A stretch of DNA of 64,000 nucleotides from Cyanophora paradoxa (GCA_004431415.1 QPMI01000408.1:1-64000); one strand, 5' to 3'. Positions 1 through 9,670 are shown, numbered from the stretch's first letter. Notes: a model not told the origin generated them from the letters alone. A program made the numbers and translations.

Positions 1-980
1 TCACGCTTCATTCCGCTATGTTGTCCCAGAGGATTTCGTCACCCAGTATTTTCTACTGATGACCGAACAGGGCGAACTCGATAAGAAACTTCGCTATGTG
101 GGTGGTCTTGTCGGAACCGCTGGTAACACTGTCGGTGGAACCTACGAAATCGATTTACCCTCTCCTTTCGAGAAGGCGATGTTCCCACTTTGCGCTCTGA
201 ACTCTGAGATCGTGGTCGAATCGAATTCAAGCGATTGGTGATGGTATCATTGAGGATGTAAACAATGTTGGCAATATTTCGGTCGTAAACAGTGGTGCTT
301 CCCTTCAAGTGCTGAACCCCGCATTATCTGCAAGGTCGTAAATGCCGATGAGGCGGTTGTATCTGAGACCATTGCCCGTGTTAAATCGACTGGTATCGCG
401 ATCCCCTACAACGAAATCGGTTTCCTCCACACAGATTTCAGCGACCGCCTCCGGTTCGCGAGTCAATCTCTCGCAACTCACAGGTGCGGGTCTCATCCAC
501 ACTCTCGTATTCTCTGTGCGCCAAAACGCGAAGACGAAGGTGAACAACGGAACTCTCTCGGTTCTGGCTCCTCGTGCACTCCGAACCAACGCTGTGAACT
601 TCTATGTGGAACTCAACAATAACCGCCTTTACTCGAATACTTCGCTTCCTCTCATGATTGCCGCGACCAAACTTCAAGATAAATATAATTCGGCGATCTT
701 TACCGAGAGCACAAGCTACCCCGCTCTCACTGGCATTTACTTCGGTGCTGGAAACGGAAAGGCGTCGCTTCTCAACCAAGAGAACACGGGCTACATCGAT
801 GCCACAGGCACATCGGCGTTCGATCTGGTCTTCGAATTCAATGGTGTCACAGCCGGTGGAGTCGGTAATGAGGAGTGGTATGCGGGTGCCGCTTATCAGA
901 AGATGCAAATTCAGTGCATTGCCCTCGCTCATAACATAATGATAATTACCGCCGACGGAATCCGAAGAGTAAGCGCCTAG
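1..980 (+). pseudogene. Probable capsid protein gene, frameshifted and cut by window edge
   Basis: The coding signal enters from the left edge already open in frame 2, so the start is outside the window. It is carried in turn by frame 2 (to about 220), frame 0 (about 231-338), frame 2 (about 326-455) and frame 0 again (about 455-980), so at least three single-base frameshifts are present. The pieces join into one protein-like sequence of roughly 320 residues, rich in Asn, Ser, Thr and aromatic residues, as in jelly-roll capsid proteins. It lies just upstream of the packaging ATPase, as capsid genes do in Polinton-like viruses and virophages. No capsid motif is certain by eye, so major versus minor capsid protein cannot be decided. 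The frameshifts may be true decay or homopolymer read errors. Confidence 0.45.
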
Positions 981-1030
981 TCTATTGACCACATTCAGTC
1001 TTATTTTTCTATTGTTTTTATAGTGAAAGA

Positions 1031-1897
1031 ATGCAAAAAGGGACGACGCCCATAGATCTCGAAGAATGGAACCCGAAACAGAGGGTGAAACTTCCCGCAC
1101 GATTTCTCCTATTGGCGAAAACCAATTGTGGTAAATCGGTATTCTTAAAGTGGCTGATCAAAGAACTCGAAGACCAGATCTCGTATGTTCTGGTTTTTTG
1201 TCCTACGAGTTTCAACGGTTTCTGGGGACAAATTACAGATGAAGTGCATGATACCTGGAAACCGGAATACGTAGAGTCGATCATAGAAGCCCGCAAAAAG
1301 GCTATCATTGCGGGTAAGAAACCAAAGAATATTCTTATCGTGCTCGACGATTGTTTGGAGTCCGGAACTATCGATCTTTCGCGCGATCATTTGCTAAATA
1401 AATTGATGGCGCAAGGTCGTCATACGTTTTGTAGCGTCGCTTTAATATCGCAGAAATTAACAAAGCTGTCAACTATCATTCGCAGTAATGCGGAGTATAT
1501 CATATTCCTCAGCTGGTCAAACATGCGAGAGTTCGAAGCATATCACGAGGAATTCGGCAACATGGATAAGGAGAGTTTCAAACGTATGTTCCAAGAGTTT
1601 TGTCATAGCTACCAAGCGATCATTCACGATAATACCGGGTATTCTGTGCGATGGTGGGTCGAAAAAGCCGATATGATCGATGACCATCCGTTTACTAAAT
1701 TCCACAAGCGGGCGGCTTTTGAAGAAAAGAAGCGCAAACAACAAGAGGAGCAAGCGACAAAACCGCCGCCTGTCAAAGATTCGACAACTGTCTGTCGAAC
1801 TTTATCCAAATTTGAGCGTGAGCTTGAAGGTATCCCAAAACTTTCGCAAATTTCGCCTAAGAAAAAGAAAATGTTAATCAAATGTAAGAGAAGATAA
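1031..1897 (+). CDS. A32/FtsK-HerA-like genome-packaging ATPase
   Basis: The 288-residue protein is an intact P-loop ATPase of the type that pumps DNA into preformed capsids. Walker A is AKTNCGKS at residues 29-36, with Ala for the usual first Gly. Walker B is ILIVLDD with the acidic pair at residues 106-107. The size and the short N-terminal strand before the P-loop fit the poxvirus A32-like ATPases of virophages, Polintons and Polinton-like viruses. After about residue 235 a basic, Lys/Glu-rich tail follows. The start ATG lies after an A+T-rich leader (1000-1030) that resembles the element's promoter box only weakly. The next gene begins two bases after the stop, suggesting co-transcription. 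It is one of the few intact genes of the element. Confidence 0.85.
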   Translation: MQKGTTPIDLEEWNPKQRVKLPARFLLLAKTNCGKSVFLKWLIKELEDQISYVLVFCPTSFNGFWGQITDEVHDTWKPEYVESIIEARKKAIIAGKKPKNILIVLDDCLESGTIDLSRDHLLNKLMAQGRHTFCSVALISQKLTKLSTIIRSNAEYIIFLSWSNMREFEAYHEEFGNMDKESFKRMFQEFCHSYQAIIHDNTGYSVRWWVEKADMIDDHPFTKFHKRAAFEEKKRKQQEEQATKPPPVKDSTTVCRTLSKFERELEGIPKLSQISPKKKKMLIKCKRR

Positions 1898-1899
1898 TC

Positions 1900-2583
1900 A
1901 TGGTCTACCGAAAGAAGCCTCAAACCATTCAAACGGTCGCTTCTGGTAATCCTAATCGCGGACTTGAAGAGTCTGGATTAACGTCGGGCGGCGGTCTCGA
2001 AATGCCCGAATATCTTATAGACACTTCGCCAGAGGAGGTCGCCAAGCAAGAGGCGATTATTGCGAGTGCCACCGCGGACAAGGGCAACCAAGATAGCGGT
2101 AAACGCCAAATGGAGGATTTAGCTACTGTAAAACCACAGATTGGAGGCGGCTCTGTTGATGAAGCAACAGACAAAGTAATTAAAGCGCAAGTTGTCGCAA
2201 GCCAGCACAAAACGCAAGACGTCCCGAAAGCCGCCGAAACTGAGCTCAAAAAGCGCGGATCCTATCAAAAACACACGGTTCCTGTCGACGTTGTCATGAG
2301 CTTCGAAGAGAAAGTGCGAGACCTTGAAATGAAAGTCTCTAACTACGAGAAATGGATGCAAGATTATAACGAACGCAAGAAATTAAAGGGGCTCGTGAAG
2401 AAAGAGATCTCCAAATTCGGATTAAAGCAAAAAGTCGACGTAGAGGAGATTAAAAAGGAGGAAAAGACAGATGCGCAAGCCGTAACTCGACAGCAATCGG
2501 TTGCCCCGCAATATGCACATATTGTGCCGACCGCACCCGTGAATTATGCCGCAATGCTTGGTGGTAAACGCCATATCCGCTAA
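1900..2583 (+). CDS. Hypothetical element protein with coiled-coil segment
   Basis: The gene encodes 227 residues and starts two bases after the ATPase stop, so the two are probably expressed together. I do not recognise the family. The N-terminal half is low in hydrophobics, with Gly/Ser-rich patches. Residues about 135-195 are charged and heptad-like (EEKVRDLEMKVSNYEKW, then Lys/Glu-rich) and likely form a coiled coil. The C-terminal end is Pro/Ala-rich and finishes in a basic tail. The position beside the ATPase fits a virion-associated or scaffold protein, but that is inference from context only. Confidence 0.6.
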   Translation: MVYRKKPQTIQTVASGNPNRGLEESGLTSGGGLEMPEYLIDTSPEEVAKQEAIIASATADKGNQDSGKRQMEDLATVKPQIGGGSVDEATDKVIKAQVVASQHKTQDVPKAAETELKKRGSYQKHTVPVDVVMSFEEKVRDLEMKVSNYEKWMQDYNERKKLKGLVKKEISKFGLKQKVDVEEIKKEEKTDAQAVTRQQSVAPQYAHIVPTAPVNYAAMLGGKRHIR

Positions 2584-2743
2584 TGGCTGTGAATATCCGC
2601 AAGGCAAAGCTGAACCCGCCCGTATTTAGAGCGGGTCTTTATGTGGACTCCCTTGCAATAGGGACAGGTCGGCTCCATAAACAGCATTATAAGTTCGACC
2701 AATTCGTAGGGGAACACACGAGCAAGTAAAGCCCTCATTCCCT

Positions 2744-2760
2744 TTATTTTCTCCGATATT
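2744..2760 (+). promoter_or_regulatory. Candidate element promoter box upstream of 2786 gene
   Basis: TTATTTTCTCCGATATT lies 26 bases before the start codon at 2786. It matches the core TATTTTCTCCGG found before three other genes of the element, with one mismatch at the last base. Confidence 0.5.
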
Positions 2761-2785
2761 AATACGTTGCGTCCTTGTAGGATCG

Positions 2786-3220
2786 ATGAATTTCATCACA
2801 CAATGCATTGAAATGTTTCAGCTTCATGTCGTGTCTAATTGCCACAGTCCTTGCTGTGACACAACCGTAGAGGTTAATATTTCTGACGACGAGAATGGAG
2901 GTAGGCGCCTTTCTGTATATTCTAACCACAGCGACAATCACAACCACCCACGATCTCGATCGCCCTCGCCTGTGCCCGCGGCTATGAGTTCTAATATCGA
3001 AACCGCTCAGATAGAGGACGTGCATGTAGAGCATATTAGAAGGCGCTCATGTCCTGAATTTGTAGAAGGTCATTTGCGCGCTGACTCCCCTTATCCGATG
3101 TATAGATTGGATCAAATGCCATTAGGCGACGATGAAAATGTAACGAACCCTTATGTTTATCCTCAGCAACCTTATGTATATCCTCAGCAACAAGAAAGAA
3201 CCGTCTGGAACGGTTATTGA
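2786..3220 (+). CDS. Hypothetical element protein, low complexity
   Basis: The 144-residue product is not recognised. A Cys/His-containing N-terminus (about residues 8-25, with a CHSPCC cluster) is followed by a His/Ser/Arg/Pro-rich middle with RSRSPSP. Near the C-terminus the short unit PYVYPQQ occurs twice in tandem. It is likely mostly disordered. It has its own promoter-like box 26 bases upstream, and the next gene's box begins about 100 bases after its stop. Confidence 0.5.
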   Translation: MNFITQCIEMFQLHVVSNCHSPCCDTTVEVNISDDENGGRRLSVYSNHSDNHNHPRSRSPSPVPAAMSSNIETAQIEDVHVEHIRRRSCPEFVEGHLRADSPYPMYRLDQMPLGDDENVTNPYVYPQQPYVYPQQQERTVWNGY

Positions 3221-3322
3221 GCGGTGAATTTCGGTGGCGCTTGTATCGAGCCAAGGGCAAAAATTGAAGGTTTCGGTAAAAGGTATATAAGGGCAAGGGA
3301 AATAATACAGAGTGACAAAAAA

Positions 3323-3340
3323 CTATTTTCTCCGGTTATA
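3323..3340 (+). promoter_or_regulatory. Candidate element promoter box upstream of AT-hook gene
   Basis: CTATTTTCTCCGGTTATA contains the complete core TATTTTCTCCGG. An ATG at 3345 follows at once in frame 0, and the AT-hook frame has its first downstream ATG at 3377. Confidence 0.6.
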
Positions 3341-3376
3341 GTAAATGGCGAAACCAAGATTTCAAACCAAGAGGCA

Positions 3377-3858
3377 ATGGCGGCACAGCAAGAAAAGCGC
3401 AGACCAGGGCGACCGAAGAAGGTGATCACAGAAGAGGAGAAAGCGGAGAGATTAAGACTAAAACGCGAGAAAGATGCAGAGCGGCAGCGAAACAAGCATC
3501 AGAGACAAAGCAAGAGCGATTAGCCGCCGGAGAGGCTACTATATTCACACCGGAACAGCTACAAAAGATCGCAATTCGTAAACAGCAGCGATACCAAGAC
3601 GATGAAGAGTATCGGGAGAAAATCCGAGAGAAGGCACGTGAATACCAACGAAGGAAAAGAGCGGAACGCAAGCTGAATCCGCCGGTGAAGCCCAGCCGCA
3701 AAAGCCCGCTGGAAGACCCCGAAAGCATGTCGTCGAGAACGCAAAAACTTCGTAGCGGAAAGTACCGTACGATGCAAAAAATGATTAATTTTTTACCTCC
3801 ATTTTTATTCCCCGTATCGGTCAAAAAAGCACTTAAAGATTTGGCGACAAGGGTATGA
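3377..3858 (+). pseudogene. AT-hook, highly charged DNA-binding-like protein, frameshifted
   Basis: The first part runs in frame 2 from the ATG at 3377 to a stop at 3523 and contains RRPGRPKK, a classic AT-hook, followed by a Lys/Arg/Glu-rich helix. The same composition continues in frame 1 from about 3510 to the TGA at 3856-3858, with a further charged helix (EEYREKIREKAREYQRRKR). One frameshift near 3500 therefore splits a protein of about 160 residues. The first ATG after the promoter box is at 3345 in frame 0, so a second shift near the start is possible. A role in binding A+T-rich DNA, such as the element's own, is inferred from the AT-hook alone. Confidence 0.5.
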
Positions 3859-3880
3859 AAGGAGAATTTGGTAGATTGCG

Positions 3881-3907
3881 CCGAAATTATTTTCTCCGGT
3901 TATTTTA
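3881..3907 (+). promoter_or_regulatory. Candidate element promoter box upstream of DNA polymerase
   Basis: CCGAAATTATTTTCTCCGGT, followed by an A+T-rich stretch, lies 22 bases before the polymerase ATG at 3923. The same 20 bases recur exactly at 9644-9663 before the DUF5710 gene. Confidence 0.65.
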
Positions 3908-3922
3908 AAAGAACTAATAGAG

Positions 3923-6763
3923 ATGCCGCGCGCAACCAACAGAATCGCTAACAATGTTCGGGATGAAATTATCGGATACATTATGCAGGGATTGAGTCAG
4001 GATTTGCTAACCGAAGAACAGGCGCATTGGGCGATGCACAACACAATGAATCGGAAGCCCAAGCTCCAAACGCTGATCGACATTCGGGACACTCTGAATG
4101 GAATCATTAATCCCCGCGTTTTCCGCAGGGCAGAGCGGAAAGAAAAGCGCGCCGCTCGCACCCAAGTTAACATAGAAAAGCAAAAGCAAAAAGAACAAGA
4201 GGCTAAGCGTTTACAGCGCTTCGATCGCAAGCAAGAACAGAAACGAGCGAAAGAAGCGAAGCTCGAAGCAAAGCAGCAGAGAGGTAAACTAAAAACGGTA
4301 GAGGATGCAATTAAACGCACTATTCTCGATCCAATCGCCGCATACGATCCGGAAACTCTCGCAACAATTACGTTCAAGCTATGGGGACCTGGATCCGGTG
4401 CTCGGTCGTCGGAGGTATTTGTTATTCCCGGAATTCCCGAAGAAAATATGCCAGACAGAACCTTTGTCACCTACCGCAATATAAGAGAGACAGTTTCGGT
4501 GAGTGTGTTGCGAAGCTTTGCTCTGGCGAAAATGGATACAATGTCTCAAATTATAATTAGACCGGGTCAAGTTCGTTATGATTGGCATGAGAGCGAATCA
4601 ATCTTCTATTTACTCAAAAACTACGATGAATTGGCAGTAGGACTTAAAACTTTCGGCGAAGCATACGAGGTGTTCTTCTATAAGACACCACCAACCGAGG
4701 AACAGAAAAGACTAAGCCTAATATTTGGTGATCTTGGCGGCAGTATCGATGATGCCTTTATAACTGTTCATGAGGTCGTGATCGATGGGGACGAAGGTGT
4801 CGAAGATGACGGAGCCGGTGCTATCCCTGGCAATCGCTATGCGTTTCTGGATGAGGAGCTTACGGACAGCATGCGATGCACCGCGATTATGAGCAAATTC
4901 ACAGACTACACATTAAATCCAAACGCGTCTGAGTTCGAAGATGTTATTGAGCTTCCCAAATCATCTACATCTAACGCTTGCGGATACGATATGATCATCT
5001 CCACATGGGGAGCGTCCATTAAGAAGTGTCAGGACGCGCCAAAACCGCGATATACTGACTTAACTATGTCCTACGACGGTCTCTATAAATTCTTTCACGG
5101 TCGCGAACGCACACCTGGCGACTCTCTGGCTCTCACCCTCCGCCATATTGAGAAATTCTGTAAGAGAATCCAGACAGGCTTCCGCGTCTTTGATGTCGAC
5201 GGAAAGTTAATACACAAATTCGCGGCGGAATCAATTAACAAAAACATCTTTCCCCGCAATATTCACTTTATGATTCACAACAAGCACATCTATATATTCA
5301 ACGATAACATCAAGTCGCTCGAAATGCGCATGGCGAAGATGGAGGTCGAAGAGCTCGATAATCATGTTCCTAAGTCGAACTCTTCGTTAGCACTCTATAA
5401 AATTCCGACGTGTCTTACTCACGATATCTTCGCGCACACATCCAAGGATTTGTTAAAGATCACGCAACTTAAACTATCGCCCGACGAGCGCAGTTTCATC
5501 CGCATTCTGTATACTGGGCGCGAAGGTCTGGAAGGTCTTCTATTTACGTTCCTGAAAATGCGATATGAACCCGCAGTGAAGCTAACACCATCGAAACAGA
5601 TCGACAGCATCACATTCAAAGCTAATGGCTCGATGTTCTCTATCAAAGATCCACGCACAACAGACCACTTTATTGAGCAAGATTTCGAAACAGAGGAGTA
5701 TTATAATAAGGTCTGTGAAATCGGGAAGGGATTCCGCGAGTCGCTTCTAAATGCGACGAATATCTCACATTACAGCCCGAACATGCGCGAAATTCTCACG
5801 CACTACAAGCGATCCGCACTAAGTGGCTTTTTCTATAAGCCGAACCCGAAAGCCACCTACACAGCTGTCGATATGGCGAAGTGCTACCCTTCGATACTGA
5901 AAGGCATGCAATATCTTCCGAAATACAATGTGTTTGATGACTTCGTTCCCTTTAAAGCGGGAAGCGATATTCTCGAATACGCGATCTACTACGTGCGTGT
6001 CGTTGCGTTTGAGAGAGAGCAAGCGACTTTCGCCGACGATGAGGATGTAGATTATGATGCCGCCATGTCTCGCAAGATTGATGGAATCGAAATTATACTG
6101 GATCGCGCATTTTCCGTGAGTGGTCGCTGTTATAATTTCATGACAGGCTACACTCTCTCCATGCATTGGGCGGACGTAAAGGACAAGATAGAGATTATCG
6201 CGGTCGCGGAGCCTTCGCATTTGGTGCCCAATACGTCGATCGCTGAGATGCAAAAAGTGCTGTCAAGCGACATTCAAACCACAGATAAGAAGCACATTTT
6301 AGTGAAAGAGATCGGAATGCTCGGCAAATTCCAAGACTCGCAAACATCCACGAAAATGTTCTACAACCGTGCCGAGGCTGAGAGGTTCGCCCAAGAATGC
6401 GGAGGAACAGTAGAGGTGTTTACTTTCAATCCTAAGAATTCGAAACGTGTCAAAACTCTTAGCGAATTCGAAGGTCACATCTATTTCGTTAAGATCAGCT
6501 CCCACCGCGAGCTCGTTAACGGATTCCTTCCTATCCACTTTCATATTTACGATCGTAACCGTGCTAATATGTTTGCGCAATACAAGCGCCTGACAGCGCG
6601 CGGGCACAAGGTTGCCGGGATCAGAACGGACTGTCTATATATCGAAGGTTCATGGACAAGTAAGAAAGAGTTCGACCGAAATGCGTTTGAGAACATGGGC
6701 AAATTCAGCTATATTCCGGGAAAAGATGCCCTGAGAATGCACTCCGCCCACCACGGGGTGTAA
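3923..6763 (+). CDS. Family B DNA polymerase, probably protein-primed
   Basis: The 946-residue reading frame carries polymerase motifs in order. Motif A is DMAKCYPS at residues 650-657. A motif B-like KEIGMLGKF is at 795-803. Motif C is RTDCLYIEG at 901-909, with Asp903 as the catalytic acid in a KTD/RTD variant of DTD. Residues about 70-125 form a long Lys/Arg/Glu/Gln-rich helix, and no clear 3'-5' exonuclease motifs were seen. The length and arrangement fit the replicases of Polinton-like elements and linear plasmids. The stop lies in a GGGGTG context, and the -1 frame continues directly into a helicase, so polymerase and helicase were probably one chain. Priming by a terminal protein is inferred from the element type, not seen. 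Confidence 0.75.
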   Translation: MPRATNRIANNVRDEIIGYIMQGLSQDLLTEEQAHWAMHNTMNRKPKLQTLIDIRDTLNGIINPRVFRRAERKEKRAARTQVNIEKQKQKEQEAKRLQRFDRKQEQKRAKEAKLEAKQQRGKLKTVEDAIKRTILDPIAAYDPETLATITFKLWGPGSGARSSEVFVIPGIPEENMPDRTFVTYRNIRETVSVSVLRSFALAKMDTMSQIIIRPGQVRYDWHESESIFYLLKNYDELAVGLKTFGEAYEVFFYKTPPTEEQKRLSLIFGDLGGSIDDAFITVHEVVIDGDEGVEDDGAGAIPGNRYAFLDEELTDSMRCTAIMSKFTDYTLNPNASEFEDVIELPKSSTSNACGYDMIISTWGASIKKCQDAPKPRYTDLTMSYDGLYKFFHGRERTPGDSLALTLRHIEKFCKRIQTGFRVFDVDGKLIHKFAAESINKNIFPRNIHFMIHNKHIYIFNDNIKSLEMRMAKMEVEELDNHVPKSNSSLALYKIPTCLTHDIFAHTSKDLLKITQLKLSPDERSFIRILYTGREGLEGLLFTFLKMRYEPAVKLTPSKQIDSITFKANGSMFSIKDPRTTDHFIEQDFETEEYYNKVCEIGKGFRESLLNATNISHYSPNMREILTHYKRSALSGFFYKPNPKATYTAVDMAKCYPSILKGMQYLPKYNVFDDFVPFKAGSDILEYAIYYVRVVAFEREQATFADDEDVDYDAAMSRKIDGIEIILDRAFSVSGRCYNFMTGYTLSMHWADVKDKIEIIAVAEPSHLVPNTSIAEMQKVLSSDIQTTDKKHILVKEIGMLGKFQDSQTSTKMFYNRAEAERFAQECGGTVEVFTFNPKNSKRVKTLSEFEGHIYFVKISSHRELVNGFLPIHFHIYDRNRANMFAQYKRLTARGHKVAGIRTDCLYIEGSWTSKKEFDRNAFENMGKFSYIPGKDALRMHSAHHGV

Positions 6764-7377
6764 CTCTCGAATTTCAGGATCCCGAGACACTCATTAACCG
6801 GTTCTCGCTGAGGGACGAATTTAATCCGGAGTGCTTTAATTGGGTTGCGGAGCTCCATAATCGTATGCTTGTCCTTGCTGACATGCCCGGAAGTGGAAAG
6901 TCGACACTCGGTATTAACTGTTTCGCATCTCAAAAGTCGAATTGCTTAGTTATTTGCCCCTATAACAAACAGTGCGCGGAGCTGAGGGACTCTCTCAAAG
7001 TCCGCGGAATCGAGAATATTACCGTTCGTACTTTGTATAATGTTCTCGGGATCCGTGTCTCAAATGATCAGACCTACGAAGAGGCTATGAGCGAAAAAGA
7101 CCAGAGGGCGTTCGTATCTGAGTTCAGCCACATTATGTTCGACGAGATATTTGCGTATTCCGTAAAAGATCTCGCTAAGATCAAGTCGTTTATCGATCGC
7201 TATCCGGATATCAAATATTTGGCTAATGGCGATACCTATCAGAACGAACCGATTAATGATGAGCTATCGGTTTCTGATCGCAAGGGCTACTATAAGCGCG
7301 CTGTGCAGAGCATGTTCCCTAACGTCCTGAGTCTACGCATTAACAAGCGGCACAAGAAGGAGACAGACGTGAATTAA
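6763..7377 (+). pseudogene. SF1 (Pif1/RecD-like) helicase, N-terminal part, joined to polymerase by frameshift
   Basis: Frame 1 is open across the polymerase stop and has no convincing start of its own; the first ATG (6865) lies only a few codons before the P-loop. Motif I is DMPGSGKST, motif II is HIMFDEI, and motif III is NGDTYQ (near 7228), all typical of superfamily 1 helicases. The segment ends after an NKRHKKETD motif at a stop that is again a frameshift: frame 0 continues with matching helicase sequence from about 7371. Read with the neighbours, this is the middle of a polymerase-helicase-HNH polyprotein of about 1,440 residues. An alternative is programmed -1 frameshifting, but no slippery heptamer plus structure is evident. 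Confidence 0.7.
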
Positions 7378-8237
7378 TTCGGGCGATTAAAGAGGATCTC
7401 TTCGAGAACGGACTGGAAGCCGCACAGATTATCTCGAAATACGGGTTGCCGACAATTAATGATCTAAGCGCTATTCCCGACGGCTACTTTGGCATCGCTT
7501 ACAGAAACGAAATGACCTTAGCCTACAACAAACTGATGCACGATAGACGCAAAGTAAATATCCCAACCGTAGAGGTCAATGGCATCAAATTCTACAAGGG
7601 TTTGGAAGTCGTTTGCCGCAAGTATCTACGCATTTCGCGGTCTGAGGGCGAGTCTATAAACGCATACACGAATTACACCTATCGAATCACCAAAATCACC
7701 AAGCAAATGGTCACATTAACTGACGTTTTCGATGGCGTCACGTTCGAGGTTCCGTGCGCGATGTTAGAACATTTTTCTCTCCCTTATGCAGGAACAGGTC
7801 ATTCAACGCAAGGTCTCACACTTGATTCGGGCATTGTCATTTGTGAGGCTACGTTCCGCTATACCACTCGCGAATGGTTCTATACCGCTCTCACTCGTAA
7901 CCGCGATCTGTCCACTGTGCTGATTTATACACCGATTCACAAGTTCCAAGGAAAGAGCGACTACATCGAATATCTGAAAACGAAGATCCGCGGATATAAA
8001 TGCCAGGATCAGCGTGCCGGGCGCGATTTCAACGAAGCGGATTATATTACGCCGGAGTGGATATTAGAGCGCAAGAAGCAACAGAAGGGCGCCTGTGCGA
8101 TCTGTTCCCTTCCGATTCCGATTGAGCCGCAAGATCCGAATTATAGGCTCGTCGTGGATCGCATCAATAATAAGCGCCCACATCTTAAAGACAATTGTCA
8201 ACTCGCGCATCACGGGTGCAATTGCAGCAAAAAATAA
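7371..8237 (+). pseudogene. SF1 helicase C-terminal part with HNH-like zinc domain
   Basis: This frame continues the helicase. Motif V is TGHSTQGLTLD (near 7797) and motif VI is YTALTRNRDLS (near 7880), where the conserved Arg senses ATP. The last 60 residues form a separate module with CAIC, then VDRINNKRPHLKDN and a closing HHGCNCSKK. This is the pattern of HNH/endonuclease VII-like domains common in large DNA viruses, in the form where DRI replaces DHI. The module may nick or bind DNA during replication; catalysis is uncertain because the usual first His of the motif is Arg. The first in-frame ATG is at 7446, but sequence from 7371 clearly belongs to the protein. Confidence 0.7.
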
Positions 8238-8255
8238 ACAGGGTTAATTAGAAGA

Positions 8256-9637
8256 ATGTCACGGATCGTCAGAAGGGTAGCGGGCGAGGAAACGGAGACC
8301 ACCATTCTACCTATCGCGGTTCCTGAAACTGAGCAAGTCCCCCAAAAAATCACAAAACGCCAAGCAAAATCAAATTTATTAGGAGATGTTCCTTTTAGCA
8401 TTGCTAACCCGTCCTCTAAGATCGTGCGACGCATGTATGACCCGAAGACAGGTTTTAAGAACCCGTCCGCGATATACGAAGAGCTGAGAAAAGAGGACAA
8501 GACCCTCACATTAAAAGAAGTGCAAGATGTCGCAGCGAAACAAGAATTTATGCAGATCAACAAGAAGCCCCCGCACCGACCCAAACAGCTTTTATTCCCA
8601 TCACAGCCCCGCCGTGGTGCTACCAAGCCGATCTCATCTTTTATCTCTCATATGGCAGCTATAATTCCGGCTACATTGCAGTCCTTACTCTCATCGAGAT
8701 GACAAGCCGAAAAGCATATGCCAAGAAGTTAAAGAACAAAGAGGGCGCAAGTGTTGCCGCCGCTTTTGCGGAGATGCTTACAGAGCTCCCGGCTCCGATG
8801 ATTCGATTGGAGACAGATAACGGCTCAGAATTCATCGCGAAGGAGTTTCAGGAGGTCGTTAAAAGCAATGGAATAGAGCACCGCTTTAAACAGGTCGGAG
8901 ATCACACTTCGCTGGGAATAATGAATCGCTTTCATTTGACCCTAAAAACGATGATAAACAATTACTGTGTCGCATATAATACTGTGCGGTTTATGGACAA
9001 GCTGGACGACTTCGTTTTCAATTATAATAACACCATTCACAGAACCATAGGAATGAAACCCGCAGATGTTAAGCTTTCTGATATGGAGCGGATCCGAGCG
9101 GCTATTATTTCAAGGAAGAACACAATCGTAAAGGATATATTCAGCGACTTTAAGCCGGGTCTCCACGTCCGTGTATTATTGCCAAGATCAAAGTTTGATA
9201 AAGGAGCAACACAAAGGTATAGCAGAGAGGTCTACAAAATTGCGGGAAGGAGAGGAAACGCGATAGAGGTGCAAGATGCAGCCGGGAACGTAATGCCGAA
9301 GCTTTTTAAGCCGCACGAATTGCAAATCATTACAGAGGTCGAAGCTGTGGTCGAGCCATCAGGCAACGCTATTTTAGCGGCTGATGTAGAGGCAGCTTCG
9401 ATCCGGCAGGTTCAAAAAGAAGGCATAGATGTCGCCGCAAGTGTTCCAAAAGGCGCATTATTGGAAGATCGCGCAGAAAAGACAAAGAGGGCGCTGAGAG
9501 AGCTCGCTAAATTAACGATCGCGGGAACTGAGAAGCTCTCAGAGGTAAACAGTCAGCGGTGGTATAAATCATTCAAGAATCAGAGCGCAAGCTACACAGC
9601 CCCTACTACGCGCATTCTTCGGTCTTCTCGTTCATAA
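8256..9637 (+). pseudogene. rve-family (retroviral-like) integrase, frameshifted, active site altered
   Basis: The N-terminal part (frame 0 from ATG 8256) has the YDPKTGF... region and helical zinc-finger-side domain typical of Polinton integrases. Near 8585 the coding moves to frame 2, which carries the catalytic core to 9637. The first Asp is in YQAD (codon 8630-8632) and the second in ETDNGSE (codon 8816-8818). Exactly 36 residues later, where the D,D35E Glu belongs, the codon 8924-8926 is AAT (Asn) within GIMNRF. An SH3/chromodomain-like C-terminus follows (FKPGLHVRVLLP, then FDKGATQRYSREVYKI), and a basic tail. The enzyme would insert the element into host DNA; with both a frameshift and the Glu-to-Asn change this copy is probably inactive. 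Confidence 0.8.
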
Positions 9638-9643
9638 CAAACC

Positions 9644-9670
9644 CCGAAATTATTTTCTCCGGTAAATATA
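9644..9670 (+). promoter_or_regulatory. Candidate element promoter box upstream of DUF5710 gene
   Basis: The 20 bases 9644-9663 are identical to 3881-3900 upstream of the polymerase. A TATAAAAGAG stretch follows and the ATG is at 9677, so box-to-start spacing is nearly the same at both genes. Confidence 0.65.

Noticed and set aside
1000-1030. Fifth copy of the promoter box before the ATPase
   Set aside because: TTATTTTTCTATTG lacks the CTCCGG part; too weak to count with the other four.
6755-7377. Programmed -1 frameshifting between polymerase and helicase
   Set aside because: The sites are GGGG and a non-repetitive stretch rather than X XXY YYZ heptamers, and similar shifts occur in the capsid and integrase genes, so decay or read error is simpler.
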